In this document: in pieces, positions 52,483 to 61,186 of the stretch
Position numbering within the stretch: the first letter of the stretch is position 1
How the letters are laid out: every line of letters begins with the position of its first letter
Source of the DNA: Planifilum sp021793745
GTDB lineage: Bacteria > Bacillota > Bacilli > Thermoactinomycetales > DSM-44946
Assembly (NCBI GenBank): GCA_937983105.1
Contig: CALKAM010000163.1
Span: 1 to 64,000 of the forward strand
Length of the DNA: 64,000 nucleotides
Direction of reading: 5' to 3'
Program-made: the position numbers and the translations under genes
The notes under the pieces: model-generated
What the model saw: the letters and a program-made list of their open reading frames with translations, nothing else
Told to the model about the DNA's origin: nothing
Databases searched by the model: none

Positions 52483-53514
52483 ATGAAAGACAAAAGGGTT
52501 AAAGTGGGCATCGTCGGCCTGGGACGCCTGGGCTACCGGCATGCGGAAAATCTGGCACTCCGGATTCCCCATTGTGAATTGCTGGCGGTCTGCAGTGTTG
52601 CGGAGGAGGAAGTGAAACAAGCCCGGGCGAAGTGGGGGATCCCGTACGGTTATACCGATTACGAACAAATGCTTGAAAATCGGGAGCTGGATGCGATATT
52701 TATCGCCTCTCCGTCGAAATTCCATTGTGAACAGATTGAAAAGGCGTTGGGAGCGGGCTTTCATGTGTTCAGTGAGAAGCCCCTCGGGCTTTATCTGGAA
52801 GAAGCCGAACGCGTGGAGGAGGCGGTCGCCCGGCACCCGGACCAGGTGTTCATGCTGGGGTTTATGCGGCGCTACGACCCCTCTTATGCGGAGGCAAAAC
52901 AAAGGATTGACAGCGGTGAAATCGGGGAGCCGGTGCTGATCCGCTGTTACAGCTTGGACCCGGCCGGCAAACTGGACAGCTTTTTACGGTTTGCCAGGAA
53001 CCATTACAGCGGCGGGTTATTCCTCGACATGGCCATTCATGATCTCGATCTGGCCCGCTGGTATCTGCAGGCGGAAGCGGAGGAAGTTTGGGCGATCGGG
53101 GGCAGCTATGCCTATCCGGAGTTTGCGGAGCTGGGGGATGCGGAAACGGGAGCTGCCATGGTCCGCTTTGCCGGCAATCGCATCGGAATCTTTGTGGCGG
53201 GACGGAACTGCGCCCACGGTTACCATATCGAAACCGAAATCATCGGCACCAAAGGAACCCTCCGCATCGGGACGATTCCGGAGCGCAACCAGGTGATCCT
53301 CTTTAACGAAACGGGAGCGGTCAAAACATGCGCGGAAGGATTCCTGGAGCGGTTCGAACAGGCCTATTTGAGGGAGGCGGAGGAATTTATCCGCTGCATT
53401 TTGGAAAACCGGAAACCGTCCGTCAGCGTCCGGGATGGCGTTGAATCAACCCGACTGGGGTATGCTTGCAAGAAATCCTTTGAAACGGGGCAGCTGGTGA
53501 GAGTAAAATTTTAA
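52483..53514 (+). CDS. Second inositol-dehydrogenase-like Gfo/Idh/MocA protein
   Basis: NAD(P)-dependent dehydrogenase of about 343 residues similar to IolG: GIVGLGRLGYRHAENLA, the EKPLGLYLEEAE lysine motif, and GGLFLDMAIHDLDLARWYL with the Asp and His of the active site. It probably acts on another inositol stereoisomer such as scyllo- or D-chiro-inositol, like IolX. The start is uncertain: ATG 52483 matches the family N-terminus, but GGAGG lies 16 bases before it. An in-frame ATG at 52381 would add a Gly/Pro-rich stretch unlike the family. Confidence 0.85.
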   Translation: MKDKRVKVGIVGLGRLGYRHAENLALRIPHCELLAVCSVAEEEVKQARAKWGIPYGYTDYEQMLENRELDAIFIASPSKFHCEQIEKALGAGFHVFSEKPLGLYLEEAERVEEAVARHPDQVFMLGFMRRYDPSYAEAKQRIDSGEIGEPVLIRCYSLDPAGKLDSFLRFARNHYSGGLFLDMAIHDLDLARWYLQAEAEEVWAIGGSYAYPEFAELGDAETGAAMVRFAGNRIGIFVAGRNCAHGYHIETEIIGTKGTLRIGTIPERNQVILFNETGAVKTCAEGFLERFEQAYLREAEEFIRCILENRKPSVSVRDGVESTRLGYACKKSFETGQLVRVKF

Positions 53515-53678
53515 AGCTGTCAACCGGGTTGGATCAGCCGCTTTCTGTCCTGTTGGTAAGCCCTGCGGAGAGATGTTCGGGGCGGTGGATGACAAGGGGA
53601 AGCAGCACGACATAGCAGTCCTTGAAAATTCATGATATGTTATATCCGAAGAATAATGGTTGAAGCGGGGCAAAGGAC

Positions 53679-54692
53679 ATGAAAGTGACGATTTATGATG
53701 TGGCCAAAAGGGCCGGGGTTTCCATTGCGACGGTTTCCAAGGTGATCAACAACACCGGCAACATGCGCGAATCGACAAAACAACGCGTCAAAAAGGCGAT
53801 GGAAGAGCTGAATTATCATCCCAATGTCATGGCGTCCGCGCTCATGGGGAAAGGCACCAAGACGCTGGGCCTGTTGGTCCCGGATATCTCCAACCCCTTC
53901 TTTTCCGAGATCGCCAAGGTGATCGAAGACCGGGCCCATGAAAAGGGGTACAACGTGATCATATGCAGCACGGATGAAAATGCGGAAAAGGAAAAAAAGA
54001 ATGTGGAACTGCTGCAGAGCAAACTGGTGGACGGCTTTATCGTCGGTTCCACATACAGCGACAAAAGCATCGTGCAGAATTTAACCGAGGCGGGGGTCCC
54101 CGTCGTCATGCTGACGCAGGATGACCCGGCCATCGATGTGTCCCAGGTGTTTGTGGATGATTTTAAAGGCGGATATGAAGCGACGATCCACCATTTGCAG
54201 AACGGTCATCACAGGATCGCGATCATCAGCGAACAGATGGCTCTTTCCAGCGTCAAGCGGACGGAAGGATATTTGCAGGCGCTCAAAACCTACGGCATTC
54301 GGCCAAGCGAGGAGTATCTCGTCAAGACGCGGGGCACCATTGCCAACGGCATCAAAGCCTTTGACCGTTTGTTTCGATTGCCCGAACCGCCGACGGCGAT
54401 TTTTGCCTGCAACGACCAGCTGGCGATCGGGGTGATGTTGGGGGCCCAGGAGAAGGGGATCAAAATCCCCGACCAGCTATCCCTCGTCGGCTTCGACGAT
54501 ACCATTCTCGCCCGGGCCACTTATCCGCGATTGACGACGGTTGCCCAGCCCATTGCGGAGATGGGAAAAACCGTGGTGGACCTCCTGATCGACGAAATCC
54601 GTCTTGGCCATTCCAAAAAGGAGCGCATTCTGTACAATCCCCGATTGATCATTCGGGAAACCACCGACAGGGCAAAGGTGGAAAACATCTGA
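53679..54692 (+). CDS. LacI-family transcriptional regulator of the inositol operon
   Basis: DNA-binding regulator of 337 residues. The N-terminal LacI helix-turn-helix (TIYDVAKRAGVSIATVSKVINN) and hinge helix (NVMASALMGKGTKTLGLLVPDISNPFF) precede a periplasmic-binding-protein-like effector domain (IFACNDQLAIGVMLGAQEKG, LVGFDDTILARATYPRLTTV). It lies inside the iol operon between the second dehydrogenase and iolJ, and four TTAAGCGCTT-type sites occur in the operon. The natural reading is that it represses the operon. This differs from B. subtilis, where IolR is a DeoR-type protein. Confidence 0.88.
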   Translation: MKVTIYDVAKRAGVSIATVSKVINNTGNMRESTKQRVKKAMEELNYHPNVMASALMGKGTKTLGLLVPDISNPFFSEIAKVIEDRAHEKGYNVIICSTDENAEKEKKNVELLQSKLVDGFIVGSTYSDKSIVQNLTEAGVPVVMLTQDDPAIDVSQVFVDDFKGGYEATIHHLQNGHHRIAIISEQMALSSVKRTEGYLQALKTYGIRPSEEYLVKTRGTIANGIKAFDRLFRLPEPPTAIFACNDQLAIGVMLGAQEKGIKIPDQLSLVGFDDTILARATYPRLTTVAQPIAEMGKTVVDLLIDEIRLGHSKKERILYNPRLIIRETTDRAKVENI

Positions 54693-54746
54693 TCCGGATT
54701 TCCCCTGCCGGAAAAAACGATCGTTTTGATGGATAGGAGATGGAGT

Positions 54747-55607
54747 ATGCCACTGGTATCCATGAAAGGAATTTTGCAGCGGGCGAAGGAAGAGCAGTAT
54801 GCGGTCGGCCATTATAACCTGAACTCGCTGCAGTGGGCGATTCCGATTTTACAGGCGGCTGAGGAGGAACGGGCACCGGTGATTCTGGCGTCATCGGACC
54901 GTCTCGTCGATCGGCTGGGAGGGTTTCGCACCATTGCGGCGGTCATCCGGGAATTGGTTCGGGAAATGTCCATTACCGTTCCGGTGGTCTTGCATCTGGA
55001 TCACGCACAAAGCGTCGACCGATGCAAGCGTGCGATGGAAGCCGGTTATACGTCGGTCATGATCGATGGCTCCAAATACCCGATTGATGAAAATATCGCC
55101 ATGACCCGGGAAGTGACGGAATACGCCCGGGCCTACGGCGTTTCGGTGGAAGCCGAAGTGGGCATAGTCGGGGGATCGGAAGACGGGATGGAGGGGAGCA
55201 TTCGATACGCCGACCCCGGGGAATGCCTGCGGATGGTGAAGGAAGCCCAAATCGATGCGCTGGCCGCAGCCCTGGGTTCGGTTCACGGACCCTACCGGGG
55301 GGAGCCCCGGCTCAACTTTGAAAGGATGAAGGAGATCTCCGAACGGACGGATGTCCCGCTGGTACTGCATGGGGGTTCGGGCCTCCCGGATGATCAGATC
55401 CAACGGGCGATTCGGTTGGGGCATGCCAAAATCAATGTGAACACCGAATGCGCCCAGGCCTGGACCGATGCCGTCCGGGACTTCCTGACGGATGAAAACA
55501 ACGCCCGTGTGTATGAACCGCAGGTGATTTTGAAACCGGCCCACGAGGCCATCAAACGGACGGTCAAAGAAAAGATTCGGTTGTTCGGGACGGGTAACCG
55601 CTGCTGA
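54747..55607 (+). CDS. iolJ: 6-phospho-5-dehydro-2-deoxy-gluconate aldolase
   Basis: Class II aldolase of 286 residues splitting the phosphorylated intermediate into dihydroxyacetone phosphate and malonate semialdehyde, the step before IolA. Zinc-binding and catalytic motifs are PVVLHLDHAQSVDRCKRAMEAGY, VEAEVGIVGGSEDG, ALGSVHGPY and VLHGGSGLPDDQIQRAI. ATG 54747 follows ATAGGAGATGG. It is the last gene of the iol operon; a terminator follows at 55767. Confidence 0.9.
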   Translation: MPLVSMKGILQRAKEEQYAVGHYNLNSLQWAIPILQAAEEERAPVILASSDRLVDRLGGFRTIAAVIRELVREMSITVPVVLHLDHAQSVDRCKRAMEAGYTSVMIDGSKYPIDENIAMTREVTEYARAYGVSVEAEVGIVGGSEDGMEGSIRYADPGECLRMVKEAQIDALAAALGSVHGPYRGEPRLNFERMKEISERTDVPLVLHGGSGLPDDQIQRAIRLGHAKINVNTECAQAWTDAVRDFLTDENNARVYEPQVILKPAHEAIKRTVKEKIRLFGTGNRC

Positions 55608-55766
55608 GGGCCTGCGATGGCTCCCTCGGGCGGCGGGAGAGGGCAAGGCCCGTGTTCGGAAGCAGTTGGTCTTCCACCCTTTTCGCAGGTATCTGCGCCG
55701 ATGACCCGGGCCTCGTCTTGGAGCGGTGGCCCCTGCGGCGTGGATGCGGATGCCATGGAATCCGTT

Positions 55767-55812
55767 AAGCGGGGAATTCCCGATTTCCTGGGGATTTCCC
55801 GCTTCTTTTTTT
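55767..55812 (+). terminator. Rho-independent terminator of the iol operon
   Basis: AAGCGGGGAAT (55767-55777) pairs with ATTTCCCGCTT (55794-55804, one G-T pair) and is followed by seven T. A second small hairpin, CCCCCG/CGGGGG, lies at about 55817-55834. No gene is seen in 55608-56011. Confidence 0.75.
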
Positions 55813-56011
55813 GCCTTCCCCCGTGGATTCGGGGGCGTTTTCGTCACGGCATTCGGGCTTTGCAGGCTGCAGTCGACCGGCCGCCCTCGGTGGCCGGCCC
55901 ACTTTCATGGGGGAAGCGCCTCAAGATCCGGGAAGTTGGCGCCGCTCCGAAGGGGAATGAACATACATGAAGCCGCGGGATGGATGGGACGAAAATCGGA
56001 GGGGTGAAGCC

Positions 56012-58708
56012 ATGAAGCGAAAGGACGTAATCTTTGAAAAGTTGAAGGAAGCGGGGATGCATGGAGGGATGAGCGCCGGCGAATTGGCGAAGCGGTTGGG
56101 ACTGGACCGGGCGAACGTCAGCAGAGATCTCAACGAACTTTGGCGGGAGGGAAAGGTGCGAAAGCGGCCGGGAAGGCCCGTACGGTTTTCGGTCCCAGCG
56201 CCCCCCTCGGACGGGGAGGGCCGGTTCCCCTCCGCCGCTGCCACCATCCTGGACCGGTTGGCGGAAACCTGCGACAGCTTAAGGGCGGCCTGTGAACAGG
56301 GGAAAGCGGCCATCCTGTATCCGCCGAGGGGCATGCACATGCTGCTTTTGGGTGAAACGGGTGTGGGCAAATCGATGTTTGCGGAATGTTTGCACCGGTA
56401 CGCGGTGGAAGTGAGGAAGCTGGCCGAAAACGCCCCCTTTATCACGTTCAATTGCGCCGATTATGCGAACAACCCCCAGCTGTTGCTGGGACAGCTGTTC
56501 GGGGTGAAAAAGGGAGCGTTTACCGGCGCCCAGGAACAGCGGGGACTGCTGGAGATCGCGGGGGGCGGAATGTTGTTTCTGGACGAGGTGCATCGCCTTC
56601 CCGCGGAGGGGCAGGAGATGCTGTTTACCTTTATCGATAAGGGATGTTTTCGGCGATTGGGCGAGACGGAATCGGAGCGGACCGCCCGGGTGCTGTTGAT
56701 TGCCGCCACAACCGAAAATCCCGGCTCCAGCCTGTTGAAAACCTTCACCCGGCGGATTCCCATGGTGATCGAGCTTCCGCCCCTAAGGGAGCGGAGCGGC
56801 GAGGAGCGCTACCGGCTCATTTTGAGCTTTTTTAAGGAAGAGGCCATCCGATTGGGACAAGAGATTCTGGTTTCGCCGGAGGTCATTCGGGCGCTGTTGT
56901 ATTATCGCTGCCCGAACAATGTGGGGCAGCTGAAGGTCGACATTCAGCTGCTGTGCGCGAAGGCCTTTGCCGACTATGTCACCAAGAAAAAAGAGAAGGT
57001 GCGGATCCGCCGTTCCGATCTTCCGCCGCATATCAAGGAAGGGTTGTACTGCTGCACATCCCGGCGGAACAAGATCGACCTCCACGAGGGCTTCTACGTC
57101 TTTCACCCCGCTGAAACGGACGAGTTGTTTGGGATCGCGCCGCACCATGATCCGGAACAGACGGTGTACGAGCAGATCGAGCGAACGTATCGGGAATTGA
57201 AAGACCGGGGCGTCGATGAGGATGAACTGGATCTTTTGATGGAAATCGACATTGAAAATTACTTTACCTATTATTTGAGGCGAGTAAACCGGAAGATGAA
57301 GCAGGGAAATCTCATCAACATGGTCCGACCGGAGATTCTCCAACTGACGGAGGAGATCCTGAAGGAGGCGGAAGCCGAGCTCGGCCGAAGCTATGATACG
57401 AACGTGATGCATAGCCTCGCGGTGCACATCCAGAACACCGTCGACCGCATCCAAAAGGGCGGTAAGATTGTCCATCCCCAGCTGAACCAAGTGAGGCGAA
57501 AATACAAGGCCGCTTTTGTGACGGCGATCGACTGCCTCAAAAAAGTGGAGGACCGGTTACATATCGATCTTCCGATCGACGAAGCGGGTTTTTTAACCAT
57601 GTTTTTCGTGATGGATCCGGCGGCCATCCGGGATGCGGAAGAAAACGTGCAAATCCTGGTTTTGGCACACGGAAACGGCAGTGCGAGGGCCATGGCTGAC
57701 GTGGCCAACCAATTGCTCGAAACCGATTATGCTTCGGGCATCGATATCCCCCTTTCCATGACGCCGGATGCGGCCTTCGAAAGGGTGAAAAAGGAGGTCC
57801 GCCCGGGGGCCTCGGGGGTGCTGCTTCTCGTCGACATGGGATCCCTCATCCAGTTGGGAGAGAGATTGGAAGCCGAATTGAACCTTCCGGTCAAGGTGGT
57901 CCCGATGGTCAGCACCCTGCACGTGCTCGAGGCCGTCCGCAAAGGGATGCAGGGTTGCTCCCTCGAGCAGCTGTATGAGGATCTCAAGCCGTTGATCCCC
58001 TTCGACGCCGAGCCGGTGGCGAGCCCCCCGAGGGGGCCTCAAACCGTAAAGGGGGCCATTGTTACGGCCTGTTTGACGGGAAGGGGGAGCGCCCTTGCCA
58101 TCCAAAAGGCATTGGAGAATTATCTGACTTTTAACCGGAGCTGGTTGGAGATCATCCCGCTCCAGGCGGATAGCCGGCAGGATCTGATGCGCAAATTGGC
58201 CCGCATTCAGCAGAAGCGAAACCTGATCTGCATCGTGAGTAACCTGGACGTCGAAGGGGAGCTCCCGCAATTTCGGGTGGACGACGTGCTCAATTTAAAA
58301 GCCGTCGATGCGATTCAGCAGCTCATCGATACCGAAGAGACCTACTGCAAGATGGCGGAAGCGCTGGAAAACCACCTGCACCGCGTCGATCCGGCGAAGG
58401 TTTTATCCGACGTAAAGCGCTGTCTGGGCGAGTTGCAGATTCGGCTGAATCGCTCCATCCCCAAGGGGGATCTGATCGGCGTCGTCCTCCATGCCTGCTG
58501 CATGGTGGACCGCCTGGTATCCGGGGATGATCCCGTATCGTTTAAAAACAAAGGGGAGTACATCCGGGCACGCTTCCCGGTCTATCGGATGATCCGCGAC
58601 GTTTTCGGACGTCTGGAGGAAAGGTACCAAATCGAATTGTCGGACGATGAAATTTGCTACCTGATGGAATTCTTCGATGGGGCGAAGGCGCCGAACACGG
58701 TTGACTGA
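56012..58708 (+). CDS. LevR/CelR-type sigma-54 activator with PTS regulation domains
   Basis: Activator of about 898 residues. It has an N-terminal winged helix (MSAGELAKRLGLDRANVSRDLNELWREGKV), an AAA+ sigma-54 interaction domain (GETGVGKSMFAE, GAFTGA, LFLDEVHRLP), a first PRD, an EIIA-Man-like domain (ILVLAHGNGSARAMADVANQLL) and an EIIB-like segment. A C-terminal PRD follows (LSDVKRCLGELQIRLNRSIPKGDLIGVVLHACCMVDRL...DEICYLMEFF). PRD histidines are phosphorylated by HPr or EIIB to report sugar supply. ATG 56012 follows GGAGGGG. It lies 127 bp upstream of a cellobiose-type PTS operon with a consensus sigma-54 promoter, its evident target. Confidence 0.92.
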   Translation: MKRKDVIFEKLKEAGMHGGMSAGELAKRLGLDRANVSRDLNELWREGKVRKRPGRPVRFSVPAPPSDGEGRFPSAAATILDRLAETCDSLRAACEQGKAAILYPPRGMHMLLLGETGVGKSMFAECLHRYAVEVRKLAENAPFITFNCADYANNPQLLLGQLFGVKKGAFTGAQEQRGLLEIAGGGMLFLDEVHRLPAEGQEMLFTFIDKGCFRRLGETESERTARVLLIAATTENPGSSLLKTFTRRIPMVIELPPLRERSGEERYRLILSFFKEEAIRLGQEILVSPEVIRALLYYRCPNNVGQLKVDIQLLCAKAFADYVTKKKEKVRIRRSDLPPHIKEGLYCCTSRRNKIDLHEGFYVFHPAETDELFGIAPHHDPEQTVYEQIERTYRELKDRGVDEDELDLLMEIDIENYFTYYLRRVNRKMKQGNLINMVRPEILQLTEEILKEAEAELGRSYDTNVMHSLAVHIQNTVDRIQKGGKIVHPQLNQVRRKYKAAFVTAIDCLKKVEDRLHIDLPIDEAGFLTMFFVMDPAAIRDAEENVQILVLAHGNGSARAMADVANQLLETDYASGIDIPLSMTPDAAFERVKKEVRPGASGVLLLVDMGSLIQLGERLEAELNLPVKVVPMVSTLHVLEAVRKGMQGCSLEQLYEDLKPLIPFDAEPVASPPRGPQTVKGAIVTACLTGRGSALAIQKALENYLTFNRSWLEIIPLQADSRQDLMRKLARIQQKRNLICIVSNLDVEGELPQFRVDDVLNLKAVDAIQQLIDTEETYCKMAEALENHLHRVDPAKVLSDVKRCLGELQIRLNRSIPKGDLIGVVLHACCMVDRLVSGDDPVSFKNKGEYIRARFPVYRMIRDVFGRLEERYQIELSDDEICYLMEFFDGAKAPNTVD

Positions 58709-58733
58709 CACACTTTGACACACTGAACACAGT
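58706..58733 (+). promoter_or_regulatory. Tandem activator-site candidates
   Basis: TGACACACT occurs at 58706-58714 and 58716-58724, and a related TGAACACAGT at 58724-58733. The 10-bp phasing places the copies on the same DNA face, 36-60 bp upstream of the -24 element. The first copy contains the activator gene's own stop codon. Confidence 0.5.
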
Positions 58734-58768
58734 AGGAAAAGGAAGGCGGTTTCACGGCTCCGGACCCC

Positions 58769-58785
58769 TTGGCACGGAAATTGCT
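58769..58785 (+). promoter_or_regulatory. Sigma-54 promoter of the cellobiose-type PTS operon
   Basis: TTGGCACGGAAATTGCT matches the consensus TTGGCAC-N5-TTGCT at every defined position, with GG-N10-GC spacing (58771-58772 and 58783-58784). The start of transcription should be near 58796. Confidence 0.88.
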
Positions 58786-58835
58786 CCGGAAAGAGGGGTG
58801 AACTGACAAATCCGTTTCCGCGAGGGGGTAATTGG

Positions 58836-59144
58836 ATGAAAATTGTATTGGTGTGTGCGGCGGGCATGTCCACGTCCTTGGTGGTTCAGCGGATGAAAAA
58901 GGAAGCGGCCAACCGGCAGCTGGACGTGGAAGTGATCGCCATACCGATGGAAGAGTTTGACCAACAGGTGCAAGATGCCTCCGTTGTCCTCGTGGGACCT
59001 CAGGTCCGTTTCAAGCTCTCCGAATTTGAGAAAAAGGCCGAAGAATACGGGGTTCCTGTTGCCATGATCAATCCCAGGGATTATGGCTTGATCAATGGCG
59101 AAAAGATCCTGGATGATGCATTGGCTCTCATCGACCAAAGGTAG
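58836..59144 (+). CDS. PTS lactose/cellobiose-family EIIB
   Basis: Cytosolic EIIB of 102 residues. The phosphocysteine is in the P-loop IVLVCAAGMSTSLVV (Cys7), characteristic of the cellobiose/chitobiose EIIB family. VVLVGPQVRFKLSEFEKKA and the closing YGLINGEKILDDAL are also typical. The ribosome binding site is GAGGGGGTAATTGG. It is the first gene of the sigma-54 operon and is followed by a wrecked EIIC gene. Confidence 0.92.
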   Translation: MKIVLVCAAGMSTSLVVQRMKKEAANRQLDVEVIAIPMEEFDQQVQDASVVLVGPQVRFKLSEFEKKAEEYGVPVAMINPRDYGLINGEKILDDALALIDQR

Positions 59145-59156
59145 GAGGATTCCGAG

Positions 59157-59346
59157 ATGAGAGGGTTTTATCAAATACTGGAAGAGCGGTTTCTGCCCGC
59201 GCTCGGTCGGCGATGTCCGAGCGGCGCTGCTGGTTTTCTTTCTGATCTTTCTATCCGCGTTAATGTGGTTCCCTTTCTTTAAGCTCTACGAGCGTCAGCT
59301 GCTTCAGGAAAGGGAAGGTGAAGGGAAGAAAAGCACAGTCGCCTGA
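59157..59346 (+). pseudogene. Remnant of a PTS cellobiose EIIC gene (large internal deletion)
   Basis: ATG 59157 with a perfect AGGAGG starts MRGFYQILEERFLPALGR, which matches the N-terminus of cellobiose EIIC proteins ('FLEEKFMPvagkiA'). After about 50 bp the sequence jumps, in another frame, to GDVRAALLVFFLIFLSALMWFPFFKLYERQLLQ, the EIIC C-terminus. Compare GDWRAVLLVIINVAISFVVYYPFFRMHERKLIEQ in the intact EIIC at 61187. More than 1 kb encoding the membrane core is missing. An intact EIIC at the operon end presumably replaces it. Confidence 0.8.
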
Positions 59347-59462
59347 ACGCGCGCGGTCAATCCACAAAGGCATAACCCGTCGGGCGAACAATTGGGTTCA
59401 GTGATTGGCGCAGGGACTTGAAAAATGCCGTCCAGATCTCGATCAAGTGAGGGGAAAGCCCA

Positions 59463-59792
59463 TTGGAAATTGCTGAAGAGACCATCTTTCACATCCTGTT
59501 GCACGGGGGAAATGCGCGGAGTTTGGCGATGGAAGCCATTCAAGATGCCAAGAAACGTGACTGGCAGGCGGCACAGCAGAAAATCCGTCAAGCGGAAGAC
59601 GAAATCCGCAAAGCCCACCAGGTTCAAACCACCTGGATCCAGCAGGAGGCGGCCGGGGATCGGAAACGCGTCACGCTGTTTATGGTTCACGCACAGGATC
59701 ACTTGATGAATGCCATCACGGTCAAGGATCTGGCCATCGAATTGGTCGATCTGTACAAGCGGATTTTCGCGTCAGGAGGGATGGAGCGATGA
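59463..59792 (+). CDS. PTS lactose/cellobiose-family EIIA
   Basis: Cytosolic helical EIIA of 109 residues. It opens with ETIFHILLHGGNARSLAMEAIQDAKKRDW, then the Gln/Lys-rich helix, and the phosphohistidine is in LFMVHAQDHLMNAITVKDLA near residue 76. The TTG start follows GAGGGG. Its end overlaps the 6-phospho-beta-glucosidase start by 4 bp. Confidence 0.9.
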   Translation: MEIAEETIFHILLHGGNARSLAMEAIQDAKKRDWQAAQQKIRQAEDEIRKAHQVQTTWIQQEAAGDRKRVTLFMVHAQDHLMNAITVKDLAIELVDLYKRIFASGGMER

Positions 59793-61102
59793 AGGGTTTG
59801 AAAATCGTGACGATCGGTGGCGGTTCGAGCTATACGCCGGAGTTGGTGGAGGGGCTGATCAAGCGGTATGACGAGCTGCCGGTGAGTGAACTGTGGTTGG
59901 TGGACATTCCGGAGGGGGAAGAGAAGCTGAATATCGTCGGTGCCCTGGCCCAGCGGATGGTGGAGAAGGCCGGGGTCCCGATCCGGATCCACCTCACGCT
60001 GGATCGGCGGAAGGCGCTGGAAAATGCCGACTTCGTCATCACGCAAATCCGCGTCGGGCTGATCGATGCCCGCATCAAGGATGAAAAAATCCCTTTGAAA
60101 TATGGTGTGATCGGGCAGGAGACCAATGGGCCGGGCGGATTGTTTAAAGGGCTTCGGACGATTCCCGTCATCCTCGACATCGCCAAAGAGATGGAGGAGC
60201 TGTGCCCGGATGCGTGGCTCATCAACTTTTCCAACCCCGCCGGGATGGTGACGGAAGCGATGCTTCGCTACAGCAACCTTCGAAAAACCGTCGGATTGTG
60301 CAATGTCCCCATCGGCATGAGGATGGGGGTGGCCAACCTGCTCGGCGTGGAGGCGGAACGCATTCACATCGATTTCGCCGGATTGAACCACATGGTATTC
60401 GGTCTAAATGTGTATTTGGACGGTGAGAAGATCACCGATCAAGTGCTGGATCGGATCACGAGCGGCGACCGGTCCGGCGTCACCATGCGGAACATCGTGG
60501 ATCTCGGCTGGGAGCCCGACTTTATCAAGGGGTTGCGCTTGTTGCCCTGTCCCTACCACCGGTACTATTTTCAGACGAAAAAGATGCTGGACGAACAGAT
60601 GAAAGCGGTGAAAAGGGAAGGTACGCGCGCCGAAGTGGTGAAGCGGCTGGAGGAGGAGTTGTTCGAGCTTTATAAAGACCCGGACTTGGCCATCAAACCG
60701 CCCCAGTTGGAAAAGCGGGGAGGAGCCTACTACAGCGATGCGGCCTGCAGCCTCATCCACTCGCTGTACACCAACAAGGGAGATATTCAACCGGTCAACG
60801 TCCGGAATCACGGGGCCATCGCGAGCATCCCGCCGGATTCGGCGGTCGAAGTCAATTGCGTGATTACGAAGGAAGGTCCCAAGCCGATCGCCGTCGGCGA
60901 TTTGCCGGTGGCTGTCCGGGGGCTCGTGCAACAAATCAAATCCTTTGAGCGGGTGGCGGCGGAGGCGGCGGTTACGGGGGATTATCATACCGCCCTGGTT
61001 GCGATGACGATCAATCCGCTGGTTCCTTCGGATACGATCGCCAAACAGCTTCTCGATGAGATGTTGGAGGCCCATCGGGAGCACCTGCCGCAATTTTTTT
61101 AA
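59789..61102 (+). CDS. 6-phospho-beta-glucosidase (glycoside hydrolase family 4)
   Basis: NAD- and metal-dependent hydrolase of 437 residues that splits phosphorylated cellobiose or related beta-glucosides after PTS uptake. It has the NAD motif VTIGGGSSYTPELVEGL, FVITQIRVGLIDAR, and QETNGPGGLFKGLRTIPV. NFSNPAGMVTEAM follows, with metal-ligand Cys in VGLCNVPIGM and His in AGLNHMVFG. Related to CelF and LicH. It is coupled to the EIIA gene and followed by the EIIC gene. Confidence 0.92.
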   Translation: MKGLKIVTIGGGSSYTPELVEGLIKRYDELPVSELWLVDIPEGEEKLNIVGALAQRMVEKAGVPIRIHLTLDRRKALENADFVITQIRVGLIDARIKDEKIPLKYGVIGQETNGPGGLFKGLRTIPVILDIAKEMEELCPDAWLINFSNPAGMVTEAMLRYSNLRKTVGLCNVPIGMRMGVANLLGVEAERIHIDFAGLNHMVFGLNVYLDGEKITDQVLDRITSGDRSGVTMRNIVDLGWEPDFIKGLRLLPCPYHRYYFQTKKMLDEQMKAVKREGTRAEVVKRLEEELFELYKDPDLAIKPPQLEKRGGAYYSDAACSLIHSLYTNKGDIQPVNVRNHGAIASIPPDSAVEVNCVITKEGPKPIAVGDLPVAVRGLVQQIKSFERVAAEAAVTGDYHTALVAMTINPLVPSDTIAKQLLDEMLEAHREHLPQFF

Positions 61103-61186
61103 GCGGAGCGGAGCTTTGGATGTCGTCCGCTTGCCCGGGCAAGGTTGCGGCGTATCGGAATCTGAAAAGAACATGGAGGGTTGTGC

